A program made the translations under genes and the position numbers. This document shows, piece by piece, positions 55,882-64,000 of a stretch of DNA of 64,000 bases. Within the stretch, counting starts at the first letter, position 1; each line of letters starts with the position of its first letter. Below the pieces are notes generated by a model that searched no databases, was not told the origin of the DNA, and was given only the letters and a program-made list of their open reading frames with translations. Source of the stretch: Propionibacteriaceae bacterium. GTDB taxonomy: Bacteria > Actinomycetota > Actinomycetes > Propionibacteriales > Propionibacteriaceae. The stretch covers positions 62,001 to 126,000 of the forward strand of contig CAJPNZ010000001.1 of assembly GCA_905372155.1 (NCBI GenBank), given 5' to 3'.

Positions 55882-56486
55882 GCCGCACCGCAACCAGGTC
55901 CCGGACCACCAGCGAATCCGAGATCACCGTCACCCTCGACCTGGACGGAACCGGCCTGAGCCGGATCTCGACCGGGGTCGGTTTCTACGACCACATGCTC
56001 ACCGCGCTGTCCAGGCACTCCCTGATCGACCTCGACATCCAGGCCAGCGGGGACGTGCACATCGACGGGCACCACGTCGTCGAGGACACCGCGATCGTGC
56101 TCGGCCAGGCGCTGGGCGAGGCCCTCGGGGACAAACGCGGCATCCGGCGTTACGCGGACGCCACCGTGCCCCTCGACGAGGCCCTGGCGCACTGCGTGGT
56201 CGACGTGGCGGGACGCCCCTACGCGGTGTGCTCGGGCGAGCCCGAGGGACAGGCCTACGCCCGCATCGGCGGATCGGGTGTCACCTACGCGGGTTCCATG
56301 ACCTACCACGTTTTCGAGTCCCTCGCTTTGAACGCGGGCCTGTGCATCCACCTTCGGCTCCTCGCGGGCCGCGATCCGCACCACATCGTCGAGGCCGAGT
56401 ACAAGGCCCTGGCCCGCGCGTTGCGCGACGCCGTCGCCCTCGACCCGCGCGTTGTGGGCGTGCCCTCCACGAAGGGGGCGCTCTGA
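55878..56486 (+). CDS. hisB: Imidazoleglycerol-phosphate dehydratase
   Basis: HisB dehydrates imidazole-glycerol phosphate. The 202-aa monofunctional enzyme has two half-domains with manganese-binding His clusters: [13 protein letters not shown] and [17 protein letters not shown] in the first, [11 protein letters not shown] and [17 protein letters not shown] in the second. There is no fused phosphatase. It overlaps hisC as ATGA, and the hisH start overlaps its stop. Confidence 0.96.
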   Translation: MSRTATRSRTTSESEITVTLDLDGTGLSRISTGVGFYDHMLTALSRHSLIDLDIQASGDVHIDGHHVVEDTAIVLGQALGEALGDKRGIRRYADATVPLDEALAHCVVDVAGRPYAVCSGEPEGQAYARIGGSGVTYAGSMTYHVFESLALNAGLCIHLRLLAGRDPHHIVEAEYKALARALRDAVALDPRVVGVPSTKGAL

Positions 56487-57115
56487 ACCGCCGGGTGGGG
56501 TTGTTCGACTACGGCTCGGGCAACCTGCACTCCGCGGCACGGGCGTTGGCGGCGGCCGGGGGCAGGGTCGTGCTGACCGGGGACATCCGGGAACTGACGG
56601 GATGCGATGCGCTGGTGGTGCCCGGCGTCGGGGCCTACGCCGCCTGCATGGCGGGGCTGCGGGCTGCCGGGGGAGTGGAGCTCCTGACGGGTTGGCTGCC
56701 CACCGGGAAACCACTGCTGGGCATCTGCGTGGGGCACCAGATCCTCTTCGAGGGGGGCACCGAACACGGCATCCGCACCGCAGGCCTCGGCCTCTGGCCG
56801 GGAACCGTGCAGCCACTGGCGGCCCGCCGGCTCCCGCACATGGGCTGGAACCGCGTCGATGTTCCCCCGGGCAGTCGCCTGTTCGCAGGCGTCGAGAACG
56901 AACGGTTCTACTTCGTCCACAGCTACGCGGCGACCCAGATGTCGGGAACCGACGGCACCCTGGTGACCACCGCCACCCATGAGGTTCCCTTCGTGGCCGC
57001 CGTGGAGCGTGAAAACGTCTGCTCCACCCAGTTCCATCCCGAGAAATCCGGGGAGGCCGGCGCCCGGCTGCTGCGCAACTGGCTGGATCCGCGGAACCCT
57101 CAGGACGCCAGCTGA
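56483..57115 (+). CDS. hisH: Imidazole glycerol phosphate synthase, glutamine amidotransferase subunit
   Basis: HisH supplies ammonia from glutamine to HisF. The class I amidotransferase shows [20 protein letters not shown] at the start, the catalytic Cys in [26 protein letters not shown], and the His-Glu pair in [10 protein letters not shown]. The start is uncertain: no ATG is available. CTG 56483 has AAGGGGG just upstream and overlaps the hisB stop (CTGA), giving 210 aa; GTG 56495 gives a protein four residues shorter. No hisF gene lies in the window. Its last 16 bases overlap the convergent sirtuin gene. Confidence 0.9.
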   Translation: MNRRVGLFDYGSGNLHSAARALAAAGGRVVLTGDIRELTGCDALVVPGVGAYAACMAGLRAAGGVELLTGWLPTGKPLLGICVGHQILFEGGTEHGIRTAGLGLWPGTVQPLAARRLPHMGWNRVDVPPGSRLFAGVENERFYFVHSYAATQMSGTDGTLVTTATHEVPFVAAVERENVCSTQFHPEKSGEAGARLLRNWLDPRNPQDAS

Positions 57116-57885
57116 TCCACCAGTTGCGGCAACCCGATGGCCGCGGTGGTGCACCAGTGCAGGTCGCAGTCCAGGCTGGTGGGGTTCGGGTTGACCTCCA
57201 CCACGAACGACCCGGCGCGCGCCGCCAGCCCGGGCAGGGCGGCGGCCGGGTAGACGATCGACGAGGTCCCCACCACCAGGGCCAGGTCGGCCCGCTGGGC
57301 GGCCTCCACGGACGCGTCGATGTCGGTTGCGTCCAAGGGCTCGCCGAAGAACACGATGCTCGGCCTGAGATCACCCCCGCAGGATTCGCACGGAGAGGGC
57401 GTAACGCGCAGAACCGGTTCCCTGGAGGCCATCGACAGGTCCGGCTGGCCGGGAAGACCGCAGTCGATGCAGTGGAAACGGTCGAGCCTGCCGTGCAGGT
57501 GGGCGAGCACCACCGACCCCGCCCGCTCGTGGAGGTCGTCGATGTTCTGGGTGACGATGTCCATGCGCTGCAGCGGAAGCCCTTCGCCGATCAAACCCGC
57601 CCAGCGGGCCAACGCCTCGTGCCCCGCGTTCGGGGAGGTGGAGTTCACGATCCCGATGCGCCACAGGTACCAGGCCCACACCAGCTCGGGATCGGCGCGC
57701 CAGCCCTCCTCTGTGGCCATTGCCTCGGGGGAGTACCGGGCCCACAGCCCGGCCGACTCGTCACGAAAGGTGGGAACCCCCGACTCCGCCGACATGCCCG
57801 CCCCGGTCAGCACCAGGACCCTGCGGGCGGAGCGTGCCCGTTCCAGCAACTCGGGGGGAAGCGGTTCCAGTTTCTGGTGGTTCAT
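57100..57885 (-). CDS. NAD-dependent protein deacylase (Sir2 family)
   Basis: The 261-aa sirtuin removes acyl groups from lysines using NAD. It shows LTGAGMSAESGVPTFRD, VTQNIDDLHERAGS, the catalytic His in LAHLHGRLDRFHC, two zinc-binding Cys pairs (CIDCG and CESCGG), IVFFGEPLD and VVGTSSIVYPAA. It resembles CobB-type class III or U sirtuins. ATG 57885 has GGGG about 5 bases upstream. It sits antisense between hisH and pcp and interrupts the his operon. Confidence 0.92.
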   Translation of the reverse strand: MNHQKLEPLPPELLERARSARRVLVLTGAGMSAESGVPTFRDESAGLWARYSPEAMATEEGWRADPELVWAWYLWRIGIVNSTSPNAGHEALARWAGLIGEGLPLQRMDIVTQNIDDLHERAGSVVLAHLHGRLDRFHCIDCGLPGQPDLSMASREPVLRVTPSPCESCGGDLRPSIVFFGEPLDATDIDASVEAAQRADLALVVGTSSIVYPAAALPGLAARAGSFVVEVNPNPTSLDCDLHWCTTAAIGLPQLVDQLAS

Positions 57886-58017
57886 GTCCCCACTCTTGCA
57901 CAGACCCCGCGGCGCATGTACCCCGTGTGCGGGAATGGGGACGGCCGGCGGGAAGTGGGGTGCGGGACCGGTCCGCAGACCTGCACCCGGTGAACCGCCC
58001 CACATCCGGGGCGGGGA

Positions 58018-58023
58018 TATCCT
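58018..58023 (+). promoter_or_regulatory. -10 box of a probable leaderless pcp promoter
   Basis: TATCCT ends 6 bases before GTG 58030. Confidence 0.45.
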
Positions 58024-58029
58024 GACCCG

Positions 58030-58626
58030 GTGAAGACCTTGGTGACCGGATTCGAACCCTTCGGCGGTTCCGACCGCAATCCTTCCGCGGAGCTGATCAC
58101 CCGGATCGAGGGCGAAGCCGTCACCGCGGTGCTTCCGGTGGAGTTCGAGGCGTTGCGGAAACTGGTTCTGGATCTGCTGGCCGAGCATCGTCCCACCCAT
58201 GTGGTGTGCCTGGGACTGTCCGGCCGTGCGTCGGGACTGACCCTGGAGCGGGTCGCCGTCAACCTGATCGACGCCCGTATTCCTGACAACGCCGGGGACC
58301 AACCAGTGGACCGGCCGGTGATCCCTGGTGGCCCCGCCGCCCGGTTCTCCACCCTGCCCGTGAAAACCATGCTGCGTGCCGTGCAGGCCACCGGGGTTCC
58401 AGGGGAACTCTCCCTCAGCGCCGGAAGCTACGTCTGCAACGCGCTGTTCTATCACGTGCTGCACGTGGCCGCCGCTTTCCCCCAGAACACTCGACCGAGA
58501 TGCGGGTTCATCCACGTGCCATCGGAGGACATCCTCGACCTGGACTCCCAGGAACGAGGCCTCAGGGCATCCTTGAGCCATCTCGAGGTGACCGAGACAC
58601 ACTTCGCGGATGGTGCGCTCGGCTGA
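58030..58626 (+). CDS. pcp: Pyroglutamyl-peptidase I
   Basis: Pcp removes N-terminal pyroglutamate from peptides. The 198-aa cysteine peptidase (family C15) has [18 protein letters not shown] with the catalytic Glu region, the nucleophile Cys in [14 protein letters not shown], and the His in [15 protein letters not shown] 58030 follows a -10 box by 6 bases, suggesting a leaderless mRNA. It lies between the sirtuin and hisA and is not part of histidine synthesis. Confidence 0.93.
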   Translation: MKTLVTGFEPFGGSDRNPSAELITRIEGEAVTAVLPVEFEALRKLVLDLLAEHRPTHVVCLGLSGRASGLTLERVAVNLIDARIPDNAGDQPVDRPVIPGGPAARFSTLPVKTMLRAVQATGVPGELSLSAGSYVCNALFYHVLHVAAAFPQNTRPRCGFIHVPSEDILDLDSQERGLRASLSHLEVTETHFADGALG

Positions 58627-58685
58627 TGCCCGGGCCCCGCATCAACCCCTGCTGATGTTTCCTGTCCCACAGCCTGCCTTCGCGG

Positions 58686-58691
58686 TAGGGT
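58686..58691 (+). promoter_or_regulatory. -10 box of a probable leaderless hisA/priA promoter
   Basis: TAGGGT ends 8 bases before GTG 58700. Confidence 0.4.
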
Positions 58692-58699
58692 TGCGCGTC

Positions 58700-59446
58700 G
58701 TGGAAGCATTGCAGTTGTTGCCCGCAGTCGATGTGCAGGACGGTCGGGCCGTCCAACTCGTCCAAGGTGTTGCGGGTACCCAGAAGGAGTTCGGGGATCC
58801 GCTGGCCGCGGCACTCAGATGGCAGGAGGAAGGCGCATCCTGGATTCATCTGGTCGATCTCGACGCCGCCTTCGGGCGTGGCTCCAACGCCGCTCTGCTC
58901 GCCGGGATCATCGGCGCAATGGATGTGGACGTCGAACTCTCCGGGGGGATCCGGGACGACGCATCCCTGGAGCTGGCCCTCAAAACCGGGTGCCGACGGG
59001 TAAACATCGGCACCGCCGCCCTGGAAAGGCCGGAATGGTGCGAACAGATCATCGAAACCCACGGCGACCGCGTCGCCATTGGACTGGACGTGCGCGGAGA
59101 GAAACTTGCCGCCCGCGGCTGGACCACCGAGGGGGGGCTGTGGCTCGAGACCCTCGACCGGTTGGCCGCGGCCGGCTGTCGGCGTTTCGTGGTCACCGAC
59201 GTCAACTCCGACGGCATGCTCACAGGTCCGAACCTCGACCTGCTGGGTGATGTCTGCGCCCGGACGAGTGCAGCAGTGATCGCGTCCGGCGGTATCTCCA
59301 CCCTGGACGATCTGCGTTCCCTGCGGGGGCTCGTCCGCGACGGCGTGGAGGGGGCCATCGTCGGCACCGCCCTCTACCTCGGCAGGTTCACCCTGGCCGA
59401 GGCCATCGAAGTCGCTGGCCCGCAGCAGATTGGAGGGGCGGCATGA
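58700..59446 (+). CDS. priA: Bifunctional HisA/TrpF isomerase (PriA)
   Basis: PriA performs the Amadori isomerisations of both histidine (HisA) and tryptophan (TrpF) synthesis in actinobacteria. The 248-aa barrel shows [20 protein letters not shown] with the catalytic Asp, [51 protein letters not shown] with the second Asp, and [15 protein letters not shown]. The absence of trpF beside trpE, trpC, trpB and trpA agrees with a dual role. GTG 58700 is chosen; TTG 58691 is possible. It overlaps the next gene as ATGA, which links the unusual trio to a histidine/tryptophan enzyme. Confidence 0.93.
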   Translation: MEALQLLPAVDVQDGRAVQLVQGVAGTQKEFGDPLAAALRWQEEGASWIHLVDLDAAFGRGSNAALLAGIIGAMDVDVELSGGIRDDASLELALKTGCRRVNIGTAALERPEWCEQIIETHGDRVAIGLDVRGEKLAARGWTTEGGLWLETLDRLAAAGCRRFVVTDVNSDGMLTGPNLDLLGDVCARTSAAVIASGGISTLDDLRSLRGLVRDGVEGAIVGTALYLGRFTLAEAIEVAGPQQIGGAA

Positions 59447-61797
59447 GCCCCGCACCACGCACCAGTTTTGGCGCCTCGGAGTCGACCCGCCTGCACACCC
59501 CGCCGCTGCTGACCGGGCGGATCGCCGAACTGCTCGCGGGCAAGAAGATCGCCATGACGGGCGTCACCGGTTTCATCGGTGAGCAGATGCTCTGGAAGTT
59601 CCTCACCGAGTGCCCGGACATGACCACGGCGGTGCTGGTGCGCCGCAAGGGTTCCCTGTCCGCCACCCAAAGGGTCGCCTCGCTGCTGAAGAAAAAGAAG
59701 ATCTTCAAGGATCTCGTCGCCGGAGCAGGCTCCGTGGAGAAGTTGATGGCTGATCGCATCGAGGTGATCGAGGGGGATCTCCCGGACGTACCAGAGCTAC
59801 CGCGCGACATCGACGTGCTGGTTCACTGCGCAGGGGACGTCTCCTTCGACCCGCCCATCGACGCGGCGTTCAAGACCAACGTGCTCGGCGTCAAGGCGTT
59901 GCTGAGACGATTCCGTGAATCCTGCTCCGACGAGAACGGCAACCTGGTACGCGTCCCGCACTACGTCCACATCTCGACGGCCTACACTGCGGGGCGCCGC
60001 AGAGGGCCGATCCCGGAGGCCGCCCACCCTCACGAGGTGGACTACGAGGCCGAAACCCGGGCCGCGCTGGCGATGACGGACCTCGTCGAGGCCCGATCCC
60101 GTACCTCCGAGCAACTGACGGCGCTGCGCAAGGAGGCCGAGAAACTGCACCGCCGCGCGGGGTACCTCACCACCAGCGAAGACACCGAAAGGCGACGTCT
60201 CGAGTGGGTGAAACAAGAGCTGGTGGCCGCGGGCACGGAACGGGCCCGTTCGTTGGGCTGGACCGACGTCTACACCTTCGCCAAGGCGATGGGTGAGGCG
60301 GTCGTCGCGGACCTGTGCCGCGACATGCAGGTCTCAATCGTCCGCCCGGCGATCGTGGAGTCGTCGCTGAAATACCCGCATCCGGGATGGATCGAGGGTT
60401 TCAAGATGGCCGACCCCATCATCCTGGCCTACGGGCGGGGACAGCTGCCGGAATTCCCGGCCTCCCCTGACGCCGTGATCGACATCATCCCCTGCGACTA
60501 CGTGGTCAACACCATCGTCGCGGTCTGCGCCACCCAGCCGAAGGTGGGGGAACCGGAGTTCTACCATTGCTCCTCAGGGGCCAGGAACCCCCTGACCTTC
60601 CGTGGTATCTACGAACACATCCGCTCCTACTTCTCCCGCCACCCCTACAGGGACGGGCAGGGCTCCCACCAGCTGGCAACGTGGAACTTCCCGGGTCCGG
60701 AACCGGTGGAACGCAAGCTCTGGTTCGCGGAGAAGGGGGTCGCGATAGGCAATCGTCTGCTGGGCTTCGCCCCGCGCGGGAAGAGGACCCGCGCCGCTGC
60801 CCGGGTCCTCGACAAGACCGCGAAGCAGCTGGACTTCCTCAACAGGTACCTGGGCCTCTACGGTGAGTATCTCCAATCCGAGCTGCACTTCGTCGATGAC
60901 TGCACCCTGGCGCTGCACAACAGCCTTCATGAGAAGGACCGCGAGACCTTCGGCTTCGACTCGGGAACCCTCGACTGGACCCACTACCTGGAGGACGTTC
61001 ACGCCCCGGCCATCACCGATCCCGTGCGCCGTCTCGAGGCCGCCCGGCGTCGTCGCAAGGCCCATTCCGCCACCTACCGGGACCTCAAACCCGCCGAACC
61101 CGGGACGGTGCTGGCCGCCTTCGATCTGGATGGCACCGTGATGACCACCAACGTCATCGAAACCTACCTGTGGCTGAAGCTGCCTGAGCTTTCCCTGACG
61201 CAGCGTGCGGGGGAGTTGATGAGGGTCGCCGCCCAGCTCCCCAACTACCTGGGTGCCGAACGCAAGGATCGTGGTGTCTTCCTGCGGCAGGTGTACCGCC
61301 GCTACGAGGGCGCCAGGCTGGACGAGCTGGAACGTTTCGTCGACGAACGTTTGACGCCGTTCGTGCTGGACCGGACCTCTCCCGAAGCGGTTCGACGCAT
61401 CCGGGAGCATCGGGAGGCCGGGCACACCACGATCCTTCTCACCGGTGTCATCCGCCCCTTGACCAGGCCCTTCGAGGGGCTCTTCGACCACATCGTCGCC
61501 GCCGACCTGGCGACGGACGCGGATGGGGTGTGCACCGGTTTCCTGACCGGTCCCCCCATGGTGGGGGACTCCCGTGCGGCATGGCTCACCCATTACGCGG
61601 GCCTCCACGGCATCGACCTGTCGGCGTCCTTCGCCTACGCCGACAGCCACGTCGACTTGCCGATGCTGCGCTCCGTCGGAAATCCCGTAGCGGTCAGCCC
61701 GGACATCGGCCTGATGCGTGCAGCCAAGGAGTCCGGCTGGTCCATCATCGACTGGCCCTCTCACGCGATGCAACCCAGATGGAAGCTGCCGTCATGA
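59443..61797 (+). CDS. Fatty acyl-CoA reductase-like SDR fused to HAD-IB phosphatase
   Basis: The 784-aa protein has two parts. Residues about 25-400 form an extended SDR of the male-sterility/acyl-reductase type: the NAD(P) loop [47 protein letters not shown], and the Tyr-x3-Lys pair in [11 protein letters not shown]. Residues about 565-775 are a HAD-IB domain with the nucleophile motif [13 protein letters not shown], Thr/Ser motif [11 protein letters not shown], and [14 protein letters not shown]. The reductase part suggests reduction of an acyl-CoA or acyl carrier to aldehyde or alcohol, and the HAD part dephosphorylation; substrates are unknown. It overlaps hisA/priA and the LarA-like gene (both ATGA). 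Confidence 0.8.
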   Translation: MSPAPRTSFGASESTRLHTPPLLTGRIAELLAGKKIAMTGVTGFIGEQMLWKFLTECPDMTTAVLVRRKGSLSATQRVASLLKKKKIFKDLVAGAGSVEKLMADRIEVIEGDLPDVPELPRDIDVLVHCAGDVSFDPPIDAAFKTNVLGVKALLRRFRESCSDENGNLVRVPHYVHISTAYTAGRRRGPIPEAAHPHEVDYEAETRAALAMTDLVEARSRTSEQLTALRKEAEKLHRRAGYLTTSEDTERRRLEWVKQELVAAGTERARSLGWTDVYTFAKAMGEAVVADLCRDMQVSIVRPAIVESSLKYPHPGWIEGFKMADPIILAYGRGQLPEFPASPDAVIDIIPCDYVVNTIVAVCATQPKVGEPEFYHCSSGARNPLTFRGIYEHIRSYFSRHPYRDGQGSHQLATWNFPGPEPVERKLWFAEKGVAIGNRLLGFAPRGKRTRAAARVLDKTAKQLDFLNRYLGLYGEYLQSELHFVDDCTLALHNSLHEKDRETFGFDSGTLDWTHYLEDVHAPAITDPVRRLEAARRRRKAHSATYRDLKPAEPGTVLAAFDLDGTVMTTNVIETYLWLKLPELSLTQRAGELMRVAAQLPNYLGAERKDRGVFLRQVYRRYEGARLDELERFVDERLTPFVLDRTSPEAVRRIREHREAGHTTILLTGVIRPLTRPFEGLFDHIVAADLATDADGVCTGFLTGPPMVGDSRAAWLTHYAGLHGIDLSASFAYADSHVDLPMLRSVGNPVAVSPDIGLMRAAKESGWSIIDWPSHAMQPRWKLPS

Positions 61798-63308
61798 GCC
61801 GCCCCGGTTTTGCTCTGAAGGTCGACGAACACACCCCACAGCTGCTCACCCTCGCGGGGGACAGAGTCCGTCTGCAGCGTTTCCCCATCGGAACCGAGGT
61901 GATCTATACCCCGCAGCCCGTTGCCTCCTCGGACCCCGTCGCTCTGGTGGAGGGGGCCCTCGCCAATCCCGTCGACAGCGCACCCTTGAAGAAGCTGCTG
62001 CGGCCCAGCATGAAGCTGACCCTCATGGTGGGGAATGTCGATCCGGTGCAACCGAGGATGCGCTTCGACATCAGACGCACCATCCTCGAGCGTGTCCTCG
62101 AACATGCCGCCAGAGCACGGGTGGATGACGTCGCCATCGTGGTGGCAGGCGGTCTGGGTCCTCGTTGGGGCGGTCAGGACATCGTCGAGGTCCTCGGCGA
62201 TCGGGTCGCCACGTCCTTTCTTCCCGAGGGAAGAATCATCAGTCACGACGTGACCGCGGAGGATCTGGTCACTGTGGCCACCCCGTCCGGGGAACCGATC
62301 AGGGTGGATGCGCGGATCGCGGAGTCTGACCTGGTTGTGTCCGTGGACATCTGTCACGGTCCAAGGGAACCGATGTCGTTCGCGGTCGGGGCAACCGATG
62401 AGGCCACCATCAACCGGACCAGTGGATTCGATGGCAGTGACTCGGCGCGTCGGGAGGTCGCCACGGCGATTCACGGCGCCATCCCCATTTTCTCGGTGAC
62501 CGCGGTGCTTGGACAGCCATACCTCGGGCGTCAGCTGAGTTTCATGAACCACTGCGAGTGGGAGTGGCGACTTCCCGAACAGGTCGCCTACGCCACAGCC
62601 CGCCAGTTCGTCTCCCTGATGCCTCGGCAGGGTACCCAGAAACTCTACGCGGCGCCGCGAGCGGACTATGAGCTCTGTGACGTGATCGGCGGCGATCCGG
62701 CGCAGGTGGCTGTTCGAGCCGCGGAGGTGTGGCGGGCTGCCAACACGGTAGCGGCGCCGCAAACCGGAATCCTCCTGACCTCAGTGTGGGGCAGCAGTTT
62801 CGATCCGGGGGATCCTGTGGGGTCACCCGTCAACGCTGCCCACCAAGCCCTGTGCGATGCGGGAACCGATGCGGAGCATTCCTTTCTGCGGAACGAGGGG
62901 GTACTCGTCGCTTTTCATCCACTCAGCCGGATCTTCCCGAACCGGAATCTAGCTCCGGCCGCTGATTTCTTCACCAAGGTGCTTCCCGTCACGAAGGAAC
63001 CGGCCGAGATTCGTGAACGATTCGAACGCCAGGTTCTGGACGACGACTGGTACCTGAATCTCTACCGCAACCACAATGCATGGCATCCGCTGGCCGTCTT
63101 CCACGCCTGGTACGAGATCCGCCGCGCCGCCACCCGACTGGCTGATGTCATCTGGGTGGGAGCAGACCGTGAAACTGCCCGTATCCTCGGGCAGCGGGCC
63201 GCGACCACACTGGATGACGCGCTCGAGCTGGCCTGGCAGATCACCGGTGACCGGGAACCCGCCACCTACCTGCACGGGCCCGGACGGATCCTCGGGGAGC
63301 CTCGGTGA
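61794..63308 (+). CDS. LarA-like (lactate racemase N-terminal domain) protein with altered motifs
   Basis: The 504-aa protein resembles LarA/DUF2088 over about residues 20-330: LKLTLMVGNVDPVQPRMRF, DVAIVVAGGLGPRWGGQDIV, GRIISHDVTAEDLV, ESDLVVSVDICHGPREPMSF, and a C-terminal half with ILLTSVWGSSFDPGDPVGSP. The THR triplet usual in the first LarA motif and the SGGRKxI stretch of the second are not seen, so nickel-pincer racemase chemistry is doubtful. ATG 61794 overlaps the stop of the reductase-HAD gene (ATGA), and its own stop overlaps the PlsC-like start (GTGA). Confidence 0.7.
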   Translation: MSRPGFALKVDEHTPQLLTLAGDRVRLQRFPIGTEVIYTPQPVASSDPVALVEGALANPVDSAPLKKLLRPSMKLTLMVGNVDPVQPRMRFDIRRTILERVLEHAARARVDDVAIVVAGGLGPRWGGQDIVEVLGDRVATSFLPEGRIISHDVTAEDLVTVATPSGEPIRVDARIAESDLVVSVDICHGPREPMSFAVGATDEATINRTSGFDGSDSARREVATAIHGAIPIFSVTAVLGQPYLGRQLSFMNHCEWEWRLPEQVAYATARQFVSLMPRQGTQKLYAAPRADYELCDVIGGDPAQVAVRAAEVWRAANTVAAPQTGILLTSVWGSSFDPGDPVGSPVNAAHQALCDAGTDAEHSFLRNEGVLVAFHPLSRIFPNRNLAPAADFFTKVLPVTKEPAEIRERFERQVLDDDWYLNLYRNHNAWHPLAVFHAWYEIRRAATRLADVIWVGADRETARILGQRAATTLDDALELAWQITGDREPATYLHGPGRILGEPR

Positions 63309-64000
63309 TCACCTGGTTCTCGGACATGCTGGGGTTCGCCCGGACGGGGTTCGGGCTCATGCAGCGACGTCCGGCAGACGCACCGAACCCCGTGGGGCAC
63401 AGTCACAACCGTTTGGCACGCTCGGACCTGACCGAGACCCCGGACCCGTTTAACCCCTTGGCCTGGCGCTTGGAATACCAGGTGGCCGGTCTCGATTCGT
63501 TGACAGGAGTGGAGGACCCGGTCGTCTTCGCGGCCAATGGGCAGGGAGTCCTCGACTGGCAGGTTCTGAAGGCCGTGCTGCCCGCCCGGCTGCGCACGAC
63601 CACTCGAAGCGTCAACCGTGCACTGGCGAAAGGCCGAAGCATTGTCGTCTTCTCTGAGCCCTCGCTCGTCGACGGCGGGGTGGGGGAGTTCACCACGCTG
63701 CTGGCGGAGCTGGCAACCGAGCACAACGTGCCGATAATTCCCGTGGCGATCGTCGGGACCTTCAAACTGAACGAGGTGCTGAAGCTGGCTCTGAGGCGAA
63801 GGCCCCGGATCTCGGTGCGTTTCGGGTCACCGATCTATGTCCGGGGCAGGTCGGTCGCGGAAACAACCGACGTACTCCAGGGTGCGGTGGGCGCACTTTT
63901 CCACAGCGAGGAGATCTCGTGGTGGGCGGTCCAGAGGCATGCTCCCATGGCCAGCGGCGAACCCATGCCCCGCTGGCGTAGGCTCTGGCAACAGACGGCA
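63305..64000 (+). CDS. PlsC-like acyltransferase relative lacking the catalytic His (3' end outside window)
   Basis: This ORF is open to the window edge (232 codons). It resembles 1-acylglycerol-phosphate acyltransferases: VEDPVVFAANGQGVLDWQVL aligns with the usual NHxSxxD block, SIVVFSEPSLVDGGVGEF with the FPEGTR block, and NVPIIPVAIVGTF with the following strand. The His of HX4D is Gly here, though the Asp is kept, and about 40 residues normally between the two blocks are missing. It is therefore unlikely to be an ordinary acyltransferase. The start is GTG 63305, overlapping the LarA-like stop (GTGA). Confidence 0.7.
   Translation, partial: MITWFSDMLGFARTGFGLMQRRPADAPNPVGHSHNRLARSDLTETPDPFNPLAWRLEYQVAGLDSLTGVEDPVVFAANGQGVLDWQVLKAVLPARLRTTTRSVNRALAKGRSIVVFSEPSLVDGGVGEFTTLLAELATEHNVPIIPVAIVGTFKLNEVLKLALRRRPRISVRFGSPIYVRGRSVAETTDVLQGAVGALFHSEEISWWAVQRHAPMASGEPMPRWRRLWQQTA

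Noticed and set aside
1..64000. CRISPR arrays, prophage or complete insertion sequences
   Set aside because: No regularly spaced repeats, integrase, transposase or phage structural genes were seen; the only mobile DNA is the pair of 77-bp elements.

Overview
The window is GC-rich, densely packed chromosomal DNA from an actinobacterium. A propionic-acid bacterium (Propionibacteriaceae, Arachnia/Propionibacterium-like) is the best guess. Supporting genes are NucS, the GlgE glucan pathway, a PriA-type HisA, TIGR03085 and DUF1707 proteins, methylmalonyl-CoA epimerase and a PduO-type cobalamin adenosyltransferase. Many genes appear to be read from leaderless mRNAs, as is common in actinobacteria. 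The family assignment is inference; no rRNA or tRNA gene was found to fix it.

Layout. 1-9.4 kb: housekeeping genes, namely a truncated cobalamin adenosyltransferase, a lipoprotein cyclophilin, a nucS operon, a DivIVA-like coiled-coil protein with an AI-2E-type exporter, methylmalonyl-CoA epimerase, two small membrane proteins, pgm and a YbbN-like thioredoxin. 9.4-13.7 kb: a siderophore ABC transporter with a DtxR/IdeR-like box. 13.7-24.5 kb: the alpha-glucan locus (glgE-mak-glgB-NUDIX/GNAT on the minus strand, glgP divergent, glgX convergent to glgP). 24.6-30.4 kb: cysteine desulfurase, mnmA, a MetE-like protein, a 74-aa membrane protein and an ABC exporter. 30.4-38 kb: a decayed ABC ATPase, a GntR regulator, gatCAB, a TIGR03085 protein, rtcB and a PadR/HAAS pair. 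38.2-43 kb: hisI-trpE-trpC and trpB-trpA. 43.1-46.4 kb: an apparently AT-richer accessory stretch with a frameshifted lipoprotein and a two-gene ABC transporter. 46.7-49.3 kb: a two-component system and a DUF1707 protein. 49.4-64 kb: dnaE, a DUF2567 protein, hisDCBH, a sirtuin, pcp, hisA/priA, then an unusual trio (acyl-reductase/HAD fusion, LarA-like protein, PlsC-like protein) that runs off the window.

The two observations I rate highest are these. First, a 77-bp palindromic, MITE-like element is inserted in the ABC permease gene with a perfect 5-bp target duplication. Removing it and one duplication copy restores the reading frame exactly. A diverged second copy lies at 9623-9699 with paired changes in its arms. 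Second, the hisA-linked trio contains a LarA-like protein and a PlsC-like protein that both lack the usual active-site motifs, translationally coupled to a reductase-phosphatase fusion.
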